From the NCBI RefSeq assembly GCF_000430505.1, contig NZ_AUMD01000019.1:62001-126000 (forward strand): a stretch of 64,000 nt of DNA. The letters run 5' to 3'. A program made the position numbers and the translations under genes. Of the stretch, positions 36,882-47,100 are shown in pieces (the stretch's first letter is position 1; each line of letters starts with the position of its first letter). This stretch comes from Eisenibacter elegans DSM 3317 (GTDB lineage: Bacteria; Bacteroidota; Bacteroidia; Cytophagales; Microscillaceae). The notes under the pieces are model-generated. The model saw only the letters and a program-made list of their open reading frames with translations. It was not told where the DNA came from and ran no database searches.

Positions 36882-38408
36882 ATGACTAACCTCACTATTG
36901 CCAAGATTAATTCTGCCCAAGACTACCTCGACTCGCTCCGTGGGCGCAAACTCAAGCTTTACCTTATGGGCGAACCGGTAGACGACATCACGACCCATCC
37001 CATCATCTTGCCCTCTATCAATGCCATGGCGGCCACCTACCGCCTAGCCGAAGAGGCTCCAGAGCTGGCCACAGTCGTCTCACCCTTGACGGGGGAGCGA
37101 ATCAGCCGTTTTCTGCACGTATGCCAGAGCGCAGATGACCTAGTGATGCAAAACAAGATGCAACGCCGCCTGGGGCAGCTCACCGGCACTTGTTTTCAGC
37201 GCTGCGTAGGGATGGATGCCATCAATGCCCTCTACTCGGTGAGCTACGAAATCGATGAGGCCTACCAAACCTCCTATCACCAGCGGTTTTTGGCTTTCCT
37301 GAAAGAGATGCACCTCCAAAACTGTGTGATTGGCGGCGCGATGACGGATGTCAAGGGCGACCGCAGCTTAGCCCCCCACGAGCAGGCCGACCCGGACTTG
37401 TTTGTGCGCATTACCCGCCGTACTGCCGAGGGGGTGTATATCAGCGGTGCCAAAGCCCACCAAACGGGCTGCCTCAACGCACACTATATGCTCGTCATGC
37501 CAACGATGCGCCTTGGGGAGCACGACCGCGACTATGCCATCATCGGCGCAATCCCTGTCGATGCAGAAGGCATTACCTATATCTACGGGCGGCAGTCTTG
37601 CGATACGCGCAGCCTTGAGCCCGGCTCGATAGATGTAGGCAATGCCCAATATGGCGGACAAGAGGCGATGGTGATTTTTGACAATGCCTTTATCCCCAAT
37701 GAGTGGATTTTTATGGATGGGGAATATGATTTTGCCGCCCTGCTTGTAGATCGGTTTACGGCCTATCACCGCCGCAGCTATGTCTGCAAGAGCGGTGTGG
37801 GCGATGTAGTCATTGGCGCGGCGGCGGCGGTGGCAGAGATGAACGGCGTAGAGAAAGCTTCCCACATCAAAGACAAGCTGGTAGAGATGACCCACCTCAA
37901 CGAGACCGTCTATGCAACGGGAATTGCGGCCTCTTATCAGGGGTATGCGACCAAGTCGGGGTGCTTTTTGTGTGACTCGATGCTGGCCAATACCTGCAAG
38001 CACCACGTAACCAAGATGCCTTATGAAATCAGTCGCTTGGCGCAAGACTTGGCTGGGGGCATGGTCGCAACCATGCCCTCTGAGCAAGACCTAAACCACC
38101 CCGAAATAGGCCAGCTCATCCGCAAATACCTCAAAGGAAAGGCCTCTGTACCTACCGAAGACCGTATGCGGATGCTGCGCCTGATCGAAAACCTGACCCT
38201 TGGCCGCAATGCGGTAGGCTATCTGACCGAAAGCCTGCACGGAGCCGGTTCGCCACAAGCCCAGCGCGTACAGATAGCTCGTCTGATGCAGTTGGAGTAT
38301 AAAAAGCGCCTCGCTACCGTCTTGGCCGGAATTGAGCTACCCGCCGACAAAGCCGCCGTGGTCGAAGAGTTGGGCAGCTACTTTGAGCGGGTATTTAAGC
38401 CTGCATAA
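36882..38408 (+). CDS. 4-hydroxybutyryl-CoA dehydratase / vinylacetyl-CoA isomerase homologue
   Basis: 508 residues of the 4-hydroxyphenylacetate 3-hydroxylase/AbfD superfamily. TGTCFQRCVGMDAIN provides Cys104 and Cys108, matching the CxxxC cluster ligands of AbfD. YHRRSYVCKSGVGD supplies His296 and Cys302 as candidate third and fourth ligands. CKHHVTKMPYEISRLAQDLAGG and GAGSPQAQR are AbfD-like. The clostridial enzyme (FAD plus [4Fe-4S]) converts 4-hydroxybutyryl-CoA to crotonyl-CoA. Here the His-Cys spacing is one residue shorter than I recall for that enzyme. The gene is solitary, so the pathway is not shown by context. Confidence 0.85.
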   Translation: MTNLTIAKINSAQDYLDSLRGRKLKLYLMGEPVDDITTHPIILPSINAMAATYRLAEEAPELATVVSPLTGERISRFLHVCQSADDLVMQNKMQRRLGQLTGTCFQRCVGMDAINALYSVSYEIDEAYQTSYHQRFLAFLKEMHLQNCVIGGAMTDVKGDRSLAPHEQADPDLFVRITRRTAEGVYISGAKAHQTGCLNAHYMLVMPTMRLGEHDRDYAIIGAIPVDAEGITYIYGRQSCDTRSLEPGSIDVGNAQYGGQEAMVIFDNAFIPNEWIFMDGEYDFAALLVDRFTAYHRRSYVCKSGVGDVVIGAAAAVAEMNGVEKASHIKDKLVEMTHLNETVYATGIAASYQGYATKSGCFLCDSMLANTCKHHVTKMPYEISRLAQDLAGGMVATMPSEQDLNHPEIGQLIRKYLKGKASVPTEDRMRMLRLIENLTLGRNAVGYLTESLHGAGSPQAQRVQIARLMQLEYKKRLATVLAGIELPADKAAVVEELGSYFERVFKPA

Positions 38409-38440
38409 ACTGGGGCTGTATCAAAATATGCCCCTATTCA

Positions 38441-38496
38441 CTTGATTTGGGGATTTTCAGCACACACATTTCCCAAACCAATTTTGATTGAGTATA
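38441..38496. repeat. Family C repeat fragment
   Basis: GATTTGGGGATTTTCAGCAC, TTTCCCAAACCAATTTTGAT and GAGTATAATAC match the C unit with an internal deletion. Confidence 0.55.
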
Positions 38497-38565
38497 ATAC
38501 AAATTTAAGTTGCTTGGTTACCAACCGAGCAATTTTTTTGTATATTCATCAAAAAAACTATCATT

Positions 38566-39249
38566 ATGAAACTACTCATCAACTTGGTACGCTACTTTAG
38601 ACAGTGGCCTGCCTTACAGGTATTTACTGTATACCTGCGCCTGCTGGTCGGTGGCGGCTTTATTATGGCCGCTATCAGTATGGGCAAACTTTCGGGAGAT
38701 CTAACCACCATCAAATTGGCAGCCATCAACGAGCCATTGGATCAGCTCGAACCTATTCAGCTGTTTTTTAGGGTAATGGTTACTTCTGGTATTTATTGGC
38801 AGTTTATCGGATGGTCTCAAGTTTTGGCCGGAGCCTTGCTGATGACTCAACGCTACAGCTTTTTGGGCGCTTGTCTCTTTTTTGGGATGATGCTCAATAT
38901 TTTCCTGATTACCATTGCGTTTGATTTTAGGGGTACCCCTATCATCACCGGGCTGATGCTCTTGGCCGCCGTGTATTTGTTGCTCTGGGAGGTGGAGTTG
39001 TGGCAGTTTTTCTTCAAAAAATATGACACCACAACACTCCTCGAACCGCAAAAACTACCCATTGCCGAAAGTCATTATTGGCGATATTTGGGCGGATTGA
39101 TGATTGTTTTCATTTTTTGCTGCCCTTTGTTTGGTTGGGATATTGTACTTCAAACCTTGTCGTGTCTGGTGATTGGCTTTGTCGCTTTCTTGGGTTTTGT
39201 GTTTTATTATTACCCTCAGCGCCTCCGCAACAGTGCCAAATTGGCCTAA
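38566..39249 (+). CDS. DoxX-like integral membrane protein
   Basis: 227 residues with five to six hydrophobic segments: VYLRLLVGGGFIMAAISMGK, QFIGWSQVLAGALLMTQRYS, LGACLFFGMMLNIFLITIAF, ITGLMLLAAVYLLLWEVELW, then two C-terminal helices. The first four helices and the RxxxGxxFIxxG-like start resemble the DoxX/DoxD-like group, but no catalytic motif is seen. Inner-membrane location predicted; function unknown. A clear terminator follows. Confidence 0.6.
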   Translation: MKLLINLVRYFRQWPALQVFTVYLRLLVGGGFIMAAISMGKLSGDLTTIKLAAINEPLDQLEPIQLFFRVMVTSGIYWQFIGWSQVLAGALLMTQRYSFLGACLFFGMMLNIFLITIAFDFRGTPIITGLMLLAAVYLLLWEVELWQFFFKKYDTTTLLEPQKLPIAESHYWRYLGGLMIVFIFCCPLFGWDIVLQTLSCLVIGFVAFLGFVFYYYPQRLRNSAKLA

Positions 39250-39283
39250 AAAGCCTGCCTTGTATTGTAGAAAATGTCTGACT

Positions 39284-39317
39284 AAAGCCCTCGGCAAGTA
39301 TATTTCGAGGGCTTTTT
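39284..39317 (+). terminator. Intrinsic terminator
   Basis: AAAGCCCTCG/CGAGGGCTTT stem with a 12-base loop and T5 tail, 35 bases after the membrane protein gene. Confidence 0.85.
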
Positions 39318-39411
39318 GCATATCTTTGATTTTTGTTGGCCGCTTCCCAAATTGAGGCTCAAAACTTCTATCATAGCACCTCGTGCCTTCACTTCTGTAA
39401 CTGCTCCATAT

Positions 39412-40818
39412 ATGCAAACTTGGCAACTAGAACTTGACAAACAAACACTGCGCTACCACCTTACGTCGGCCTTATGGCTCAATGTTGGATTTGTAATATT
39501 TGCCTTAGCCGATTATATGGGCCGTACTTGGGAGGTATTTGTACATTTCACCTTGCTGCGTTTGGCCGTGGCCTTGGGGATTGCTGTGCTGACATTCTTG
39601 ACATACCGCCAAAAAATATCGCCTATTGTCCTGGGCTATGGGCTGGTATTGGGTATTTCGGGATATATGATATATGTCTCGCTCCATACTCCTTTGGAGG
39701 AGATTGGGGGAGTCGTTTTTGCCCAGATTGTGTTCTATGTCGTGTCGGGTTTCATCGTATTGTGGCATTGGCAACACACCCTTGTCATTGCCTGTGTGGT
39801 CATTGGGGCACAACTCAGCTTCAGCCTACAGCAAATGAGTTTCACAGACTTTATCCGGCATATGCACGGCACTTGGTATTTGTTGACTCCCTTGGTAGTG
39901 ATTGCAGTAGTGCGCTATCGTTATCTCTTGGCTAAGCGGGAGATTGTGCTCAAGCTTAATTTATTAGAAAAAAACGAGGAAATCAGCCAACAACGTGAGG
40001 AGTTGCTGACCCAAAACCAACTAATAGAGACCAACAACCGCGCCCTTTCGGATGCCTACCAACAAATCACTGACAGTGTCAATTATGCCAAACGCCTCCA
40101 GCGGGCGATGTTGCCCAACTCCATAGAGCTGGGGCAGCTAGGGCAAGAACGATTTGTGATTTATAGGCCGAAGGATATCGTCAGCGGTGATTTTTATTGG
40201 CTCAAACAAGTAGATGAGGAGGCCTTTTTCTTGGCTGTGGCCGATTGTACCGGCCACGGTATCCCGGGTGGTTTCCTGACAGTCATCGGTCAAAGTACGC
40301 TCAACCAACTCATCGTACACGAAAAACACCGCGATACGGGTAAGATTTTACAACTTCTTGATGAGCGCCTACTTCAAATATTGGGGCAGGCCGCCGATAC
40401 CAAAACAATCATTGCTGATGGGATGGACTTGGTACTCTTGCGCCTCAACCCCAAACGCAAGGAGATTGCTTTTGCTACGGCAAATCGCCCCTTGTGGCGC
40501 ATCCATAACGGGCAGCTAATGCATTACAAAGCCTCGCGAAGTGCTATCGGAGGCGGCTTGACAGAACAGAAAGTCTTTGAAGAAACTATCATCCCTTATC
40601 ACGAGGGCGACAGTCTGTACCTCTTCAGCGACGGCTACCCCGACCAATTTGGACACGCACAGCGCAAGTTTATGGTCAAGCAGTTTCGGCAGCTTATTCA
40701 AGATATTGCCCATTACCCCATGCCCACACAAGAAAGCATACTCCTACAAACCATGCAGGAGTGGCAAGGCGACACCCCCCAAACGGACGATTGGCTGATT
40801 GTAGGCATTAAGCTATGA
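39412..40818 (+). CDS. Membrane SpoIIE-type serine phosphatase, second paralogue
   Basis: 468 residues from ATG at 39412 (MQTWQLELDK). Six transmembrane helices (residues ~15-185) precede a coiled coil (KNEEISQQREELLTQNQLIE). The SpoIIE PP2C domain follows with YRPKDIVSGDFYWL, ADCTGHGIPGGFLTVIG, DGMDLVLLRL and SDGYPDQFG, keeping the metal Asp residues. Same architecture as 17318-18940, though the sensor parts differ, so the two probably read different membrane signals. Likely partner-switch phosphatase. Confidence 0.9.
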   Translation: MQTWQLELDKQTLRYHLTSALWLNVGFVIFALADYMGRTWEVFVHFTLLRLAVALGIAVLTFLTYRQKISPIVLGYGLVLGISGYMIYVSLHTPLEEIGGVVFAQIVFYVVSGFIVLWHWQHTLVIACVVIGAQLSFSLQQMSFTDFIRHMHGTWYLLTPLVVIAVVRYRYLLAKREIVLKLNLLEKNEEISQQREELLTQNQLIETNNRALSDAYQQITDSVNYAKRLQRAMLPNSIELGQLGQERFVIYRPKDIVSGDFYWLKQVDEEAFFLAVADCTGHGIPGGFLTVIGQSTLNQLIVHEKHRDTGKILQLLDERLLQILGQAADTKTIIADGMDLVLLRLNPKRKEIAFATANRPLWRIHNGQLMHYKASRSAIGGGLTEQKVFEETIIPYHEGDSLYLFSDGYPDQFGHAQRKFMVKQFRQLIQDIAHYPMPTQESILLQTMQEWQGDTPQTDDWLIVGIKL

Positions 40819-40825
40819 TACAGCT

Positions 40826-42010
40826 TTAGCCACCCAACAACGCCGCCCAATCTTGGCGCTTGTCCGAAATACCCAGCAGGGCTTCAAATGCCCTCGTGGC
40901 ATTACGCGATACATTGTCTGTAGACAAGATATTTTCATTGTCGTAGATAGCCTGCGCCAGCTTTCGCTCTAAGTCGGTTAGTTTGTTGTTGTGGTAAGGC
41001 TGTGTTAACTTCTTACCATCAAACACATAGGCCAAAATACTAACCACCTCTGTATCGGCCATATAAGGCGAGGCCTTTTGGACGATTTGTAAAAAACTAG
41101 GTGCTAGGTGGGGCAGATATTCCTTAGGGAAAAGACACAAGGTCTCGACAATTACCCCTCGAATATCGCCCCACAACCAAGGAAAATAGCTCGAAAACCA
41201 ATTTTCTAGCGCTTCGCCCTGCGCCAACGCATCCAGCAAAATGGGTAATGCTTTTTCATACTCCTGTAACAATGGCAGGTGTAAGGCCACAGAAAGCCGC
41301 ACTGCTAGGTGGGGCGTTTTGACCAAAATAGCCGTCAAACGCTGTGGTATATCCGGTTGGTCTTGCAACAGGTGAGCCAAAAAAAACACCCTGCTGCATT
41401 CTCCTTCCACACTTAGCGGAGTAGGTTGCTCCCAAGTTTGCCACATACGTTCGGCAACATCCTGTGCCAAATTTTGTGCACGCCACTGCTGTGGCCGTAG
41501 TTCCGCTTCTTTAGACAAAAGCACTGCCATTAGGTATGGTATCGCTACTTGTATGCCTTCGTTCTGACTATCCAACAACTGCTCATATAGCTCCCAACCC
41601 TCCCAAAGCAACGTTTGACAACGAGTCCAATACTTTTTTTCTGTTGCCAATATCTGTTGGTAGGCTTCTCCGGTTACATCTCTGCCCCATTCTTCCATCA
41701 GGTCATAGTGCTGGACATAGTAGGTACTCCCCCGTGATACGGCCAACAAGAACGCTAAAAGCAGCTCCTGCCTTGCCTCAGGATGTATGCGCAAGGCCTC
41801 TAACAGAAAAGGGACAGCCTCCGTAGTACTGTCATAAATCGTCCCTTGGTGGTAGAGATTGCTCCAGATGTAATCCATCCCCTCTGCAAAAGCCTCATCG
41901 TCCGCTATTTGGAGTATTTTTGCTAGGGCATCGCCTGCCGCTTCGGCATCACCATAAGCGTGTTGGAGGCTTTTCCAGTCAATTTGGGAGAGTCTTTGGG
42001 AGATATTCAT
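40826..42010 (-). CDS. HEAT/ARM-like helical repeat protein
   Basis: 394 residues of amphipathic helices without signal peptide. Repeat-like units include AVPFLLEALRIHPEARQELL, LAVRLSVALHLPLLQEYEKA and LPILLDALAQGEA. An N-terminal DWKSLQHAYGDAE start followed by IWSNLYHQGTIYDSTTEAVP recurs in uncharacterised HEAT-repeat proteins. Likely a cytoplasmic protein-interaction scaffold. It lies downstream of the SWIM gene on the same strand but with a 300-base GC-rich gap, so membership in the retron-like operon is uncertain. Confidence 0.65.
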   Translation of the reverse strand: MNISQRLSQIDWKSLQHAYGDAEAAGDALAKILQIADDEAFAEGMDYIWSNLYHQGTIYDSTTEAVPFLLEALRIHPEARQELLLAFLLAVSRGSTYYVQHYDLMEEWGRDVTGEAYQQILATEKKYWTRCQTLLWEGWELYEQLLDSQNEGIQVAIPYLMAVLLSKEAELRPQQWRAQNLAQDVAERMWQTWEQPTPLSVEGECSRVFFLAHLLQDQPDIPQRLTAILVKTPHLAVRLSVALHLPLLQEYEKALPILLDALAQGEALENWFSSYFPWLWGDIRGVIVETLCLFPKEYLPHLAPSFLQIVQKASPYMADTEVVSILAYVFDGKKLTQPYHNNKLTDLERKLAQAIYDNENILSTDNVSRNATRAFEALLGISDKRQDWAALLGG

Positions 42011-42139
42011 CGGCTTTGTTTTTGAAATATTCGGAAATATGCTTTACAGCTTATAAGTCAGCATCATCTGAAGCCCTCCAAGTGGGATGCAAGCCGTAGC
42101 GTTTATGTTGTTTTGGTTTACAAATTGCGTATGTGATGC

Positions 42140-42300
42140 CTTTTGTTGTGGGTATACAACCGAAACGCGAAGCTACATAGGCACAAGCGGTTTAGCGACA
42201 TCCGAGCGCAAGCGCGGGGACTAAAGCCGAAAGCGCGACCCCGCGCCCCCTTGGGTCTGTGGAACACAGCCCTCAACGTGCGGCACGGGGGAAGCCCCAA
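42140..42300. other. GC-rich hairpin-containing spacer
   Basis: TTTAG (42191-42195) and CTAAA (42221-42225) enclose GCGC-AA-GCGC, followed by further GC-rich hairpins (GTGCGGCAC). It is compositionally unlike neighbouring spacers and resembles the segment at 34902-34995. Could be a REP-like element or terminator region of the SWIM-WGR-RT operon. Confidence 0.35.
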
Positions 42301-42312
42301 CGAAACGCAACC

Positions 42313-43962
42313 TTACTGCTTTGTGGCTGTCCAGTACATACGAGTGGCGAGCAGGTGCTCGCAAGGGCCTTTTCGGAGTTGGTTTTGCTGGAAGTGATAA
42401 CATTGGCACTCGCCCTCGACCATCCGCTCGTCTGCATCCAAGACAATGCGTGTGTGGTAGATGTGTCGCCCGTCTTCTACCCTTCCCGAGATGATGACCT
42501 TGCCCTCTACAGCATCCGTAGACTTTATTTTGACCTTGCCCTGTGCGAGCAGTTGCGCTGCTTGCTCCTCTTGTGGGCTGGCAAACCGCAGCAGGGTCAT
42601 ATCTAGCGGGTCGCGGCTCAACTCTCTGGCGCGATACAGCCCTAGGTTGAGGTCATAGATGACTCGCCCGGCTTGGGTATAAGCCGCTAGGGCGGCGCTG
42701 ACGGTGGCCGCGTCGAGCCCTAGCTTTTGGGCAAGCGCTTCGGGCGTGGCTAGCCAGTTGGCTTTTAGGGCTTCAAACACACGCTGTTGGGTGTGGGCAT
42801 CTACTTCTGCTCTAGGAGCGAGGAGGTCAAAGTTACCTGCCCGCGACCAGTCGTTGGCCGTCCAGCCCGAAAGCCCCAGTGTAAAGCTCATTTCCCCTTC
42901 CAACTCTGCGATGTAAAAGGAGGGCATTCCCGTACCAAGCAAAACCACCCTGAAGCACTGCGCAATCGGAATAAGGCGCTCCAAAATCAGCAGTCGTCGT
43001 CGCCCCCATAGGCGTACCTCTTGGGCTTTGGCACCTTCAAATATCGAGCGGTGGAAGACGAGTTCCTTGTTCCAAGGCTCAAAAATAGCCCTTACTGGTT
43101 TGCCCGGCTCCAAGATAAAGCGCAGTGAACGTGGACTGGTTTTCTCTTTGAAGCGCCGTAAGAGCTGGCAGATGCTGAACACATCCATCGGGTGTAGCCA
43201 AAAACTCGTAGCGGGCAGTGTCATCGCCGAACTTACCTGCAAAAAGCCGCGCACCCAACTGTCGGGGAGGTCTATTTTTACCTCTTTGTAGACCTCTTCG
43301 TTGCTGGTTTGCACTTCGAAGCCGCTGGGGTCTATGGTAAAGTCAGTCTCCTTGTAGTCTCTGATTTTCTGAAACTCATTGTAGAGCGCAGAGGAATAGT
43401 CGATATTGGTTGTTCCGCATTCGAAGGTGCTGATTTCCTTAAACACATTGTAGCTTGCGCTCAGTTTGCCATAGGTAGACTCATCTTGGCTGAAGCATTC
43501 AAAAAAAACCTCGTCGGGGTGTACCGTGATGACGGGGTCGAGTACAAACCAAGCCTCCTTGTCCTTTTCATAAAGATAGTCGAAGTATGCCCGCTTGGCT
43601 TTGTTAAAGGGCCCCAGCACGCGGCTTTTTTCATCTCCTACTGTTTTGAGCTCGGCTCTGAGGGAGGCGATTTTCTCCCGGACGGCACCTATGTCAAAAG
43701 AAGCCATATACTCGGCCAGCCACAGCGCTTCTTGTTGGGCGGCCCATTCTTTGTAGGCAGCTTTGTCCTTGGGTTTGAAGCGCAAATCTGACACCACCAC
43801 ATCGTGTAAGGCGGATATGGCCTCTCGGAAGTGGATTTTGCGTGCTAATTTGCCCACAAAAAAGGTAGGCGGGCGCAAGGTATCGGGCGCAAAAGACATT
43901 TCGACGCTCTTGGCATTGCTCACTACTTGCGTACTGCCGCCGTATTTATAGTTAAATTCCAT
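42313..43962 (-). CDS. SWIM zinc-finger protein of the retron-like operon
   Basis: 549 residues, no signal peptide. The C-terminus carries a SWIM finger: ECQCYHFQQNQLRKGPCEHL, i.e. CxC...CxH, with LLATRMYW after it. The N-terminal part starts MEFNYKYGGSTQVVSNAKSV and has charged helices (REKIASLRAELKTVGDEKSR). The middle region is mixed alpha/beta, and a winged-helix-like segment is near residues 400-445 (ALKANWLATPEALAQKLGLD). SWIM domains bind DNA or proteins. The gene follows the WGR/HEAT gene by 180 bases on the same strand. Inferred to be part of the effector or scaffold module of a retron-type system. Confidence 0.8.
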   Translation of the reverse strand: MEFNYKYGGSTQVVSNAKSVEMSFAPDTLRPPTFFVGKLARKIHFREAISALHDVVVSDLRFKPKDKAAYKEWAAQQEALWLAEYMASFDIGAVREKIASLRAELKTVGDEKSRVLGPFNKAKRAYFDYLYEKDKEAWFVLDPVITVHPDEVFFECFSQDESTYGKLSASYNVFKEISTFECGTTNIDYSSALYNEFQKIRDYKETDFTIDPSGFEVQTSNEEVYKEVKIDLPDSWVRGFLQVSSAMTLPATSFWLHPMDVFSICQLLRRFKEKTSPRSLRFILEPGKPVRAIFEPWNKELVFHRSIFEGAKAQEVRLWGRRRLLILERLIPIAQCFRVVLLGTGMPSFYIAELEGEMSFTLGLSGWTANDWSRAGNFDLLAPRAEVDAHTQQRVFEALKANWLATPEALAQKLGLDAATVSAALAAYTQAGRVIYDLNLGLYRARELSRDPLDMTLLRFASPQEEQAAQLLAQGKVKIKSTDAVEGKVIISGRVEDGRHIYHTRIVLDADERMVEGECQCYHFQQNQLRKGPCEHLLATRMYWTATKQ

Positions 43963-44142
43963 AGTCTTGTCAGTTTAGGGGGTTGCTAATCTAGTTTCGG
44001 CGTTTATTTTCTTGAGGTTGCCCCCGCGCTGAACGTTGAGGGGCATTTCACCCATCCTGTCGAGCGTGGGGAGCTATGGGAGAGCTTGCGCTCGCATCCT
44101 TCGCACGCTCGTGCTCGGATGTTCCTCAGCCCACCGTACTGC

Positions 44143-47100
44143 TTAGGCCACATCTGTGGGCTTGAGGGCTACTTCCAGCTCTGGATACATCTGTTGCAGT
44201 TCGTAGAGCAAGCCAATAAAGCGGGCCTTGTCTTCTACGGCGTTCGTAACGACCAATTCGTTGAATAACTGCGCTACCCATTGCGCCACTTTAGCAGACT
44301 GTAGGGCTTCTTTGTGCAAGAACGCCAACACACGGGTTTTGGCTACACGTCCTTTGTTGACCCTAGTCAGCACAGAGCGGAAGTAGAAATCGAGTGACTG
44401 AATACGCTCCCAATGTCCTGAAGCATAACGCTCTAGGTAATTGCTTGCAAAGAGTTGCATTCGTACGCTGGGGTGTTGGCTGAGTTTGAGCAAGTAGGTA
44501 GCCCCGTCTTCTTCTTTGAAATACCGACTGATGAGAGACTGTCCCAAGGCTTCGATATCCGGGCGTACGGAGTCGGCAATGCTGATAAGGCAATCCAAAT
44601 CCCAGTCTTCTTCTCCGAATACCGTACTGAAGAAGGCCGTGGCAGCCTCGCGGGTGTCGTCCCATTTGGCATCGAGCAGACGCAAAGCCTCTTCGCGCTC
44701 GTAGCGGATGCGGGCGGGGTTGTTGTGGTAGTATGCTATTACCCAATCGCGCAGCTCTTTCAGCTCGTGGTTGCCAAGCGCCACTATCTGACGGATGGTC
44801 AGGTCATTGGCCTCAAGATAGGTTTTGAGTAAGAATGTTCCCAATAACTGCGGCGTGCGGTAGTGGCCATAAATGAGATTGAGCACTTGCTTGCGTGAAA
44901 TGCCGGACAATAGCTGCGGCGGCCCCTCTTGCAAGAACTGGCAAAGCTCTTCGTGCAGCCCTTCGACAGCTTCTTTGCGGAGCAACAACTTCAAAACCTG
45001 CTCACGAAGCTTTAGGCCAAACACCTCACTTTGCGCAACTAAGCGCTGACAGGTAGTCTGTACGCTTTGGCGCAGGCTGAGCACTTCGTGTTCCAGCAAT
45101 GGCCAGAGCCGTGGCCAGAGAGCCTCGTTATCGGCCAAAGGATACGCTTCGAGCAGAGCCTGCCCATTGGCCAATACGCCTTCTTCGGTGCTGTCGAGCA
45201 GGGTTTCGATGAGCGAGAAAGGGATTTCGTGTATCTGAAAGCTCGCCAGCTTGCCCACCAATACTGTCCCCACCAATATTTTGGCCGCGTTGCTAGAAAG
45301 CTGTATCAGGTCAATGAGGGTATCCCAACTGATTTGGGCAATTTTTTCGGGGGCTACTTCACGTAGTAGCTCTAGGAGCAGCTGAACGCGTTCTAAATCA
45401 AGCTGCTGGTCTTGCTGGAGTACCCCACTGATGAGCTTGCCCCACAAGACTTCGGTTTGAGCGCTTTGTAAAGGCTGTGTCTTCACCAAGGCCAACACAC
45501 GAGGCAAGTGCTTGATAGGGCTGCCATAGAGCAAGCGCCACAGTCCTTCGGTATCTTGTACAAGCGCCGCCGCATTTTGTTCGAGCAGGGTTACACCGGC
45601 TTCTTGGGCAAAGCTATGCCGACTCAACAACAGGGCAAATACCGTGTCGAGCTGTGTTTGTAGGGTTTGGCGCGCTCGCACCAGCTCCCAGCCGAACCAA
45701 GCCGCCAGCGCCACCGGGCTTTGCAGCAGTTGATAGACCATTGGGGCATTGAGGCGCTGCACAAGGTCAGGGTAGGCTGGGTGTTTTTTGAAGTTGCGAT
45801 AGGCAAAATCTACCACTGCGCTCATTTTGCTTTGCAGGAGCAGTTGCACAAAGGCTTCGGGCATTTGCTGCCAGTGCTGTGCAAAGGCTTCGGGAGCTTC
45901 GCTCAAGGTATGCAGGGTGAGGCCAGCTTTGTAGCGTTGAGGCTCTTCGAGCAGCCATTGGGCGCGCTCCGAAACGCGGTCAAACTTGACAGCCCCCAGC
46001 TGTGCTTGCTCTACCTTCGTCAAGAGGTTATATTGGTAATCCCAACGGCGCTCTGCTTGTTGTTTGCGCTCCTCTACCAAGCTCCACTGAAGCATGGTGC
46101 CAGAAGGGGCTTTGAGGTGTGGGTTATTGCCTGATAGGATATGATGCAACAAATGACACTGGTAATGCTCCGGTCTGAAGGCCATTGTATGGTAATACTT
46201 GCCATCGTCCTTGTTGTACTTGGGATAAAAACCACCCGGGCGGTAGTATGTCGCCTGCCGCTCATCTTCGGGCTGGTATTGCAGCAAGATGGCGGTAGCC
46301 AATTGGACATACCCCTTGCCGTCGTGCTTGCCCAATGTAGACAGTTGTCGCGCTGCACGGCGTTGAAAGTAGGTCTTGGTCTGCAAAGAAAAGGCAAGCT
46401 CTGAATTTTCACGAGCAAGCTCCTCATCTACTTCAAAAGACCTGCCCAAAGACCCAATCCATTGGTGATGCCAATAGTTGGTTTTCGTAAACAAGGCGGG
46501 CGTTTTTTCGATATGGTAATGCAACACCCCTAGGATGCGGTGGTCATCACGTAGTTCGGCTGTTTTGAATAATGCCCGCAAATGTCTCCAATAAGGTGGG
46601 CGCAAGGGCAAAGCCTGAATCACTTCGGCAAACACCTTGCTAATCCAAGGATAGGCTGGCGCAAGGGCATAAACCTGCTCTATAAAATGGTACTTGGTCT
46701 GCTTCTCTTCCAGCCTTTCTTGCAATTTGGTGCGTAATCGCTCCGGATTTTGGGCTTGGATAGGCTCACGAAAGTCAGCCTCTAGGTTTTCCAGAATCTG
46801 CTGATAGCCTTGCTGCTGTATGTTGGCAGGCGCACAACGAAAGGCTCCTTCGGCGGCCAATCGGCGGATATACCGAGGCACTCCTTGGATTTCTAACACC
46901 TTTTGAAACACTTCTACCGCCTGTGTATCTCCGCAGCGCGCGAGCATCCATAGCCCCGAGTAGAGCTGTGCGCTAAACTCTGCCTGTTCTTTGGTGAGGG
47001 TGGTTGCCTCTTTGCGAGTGAGGACATAAATAGGCTTGTTCTCTGCTAGGAGTTTGTTCAAAATCTGGATTACTAAGGGCACAGCCTCTTGTAGCTTGCG

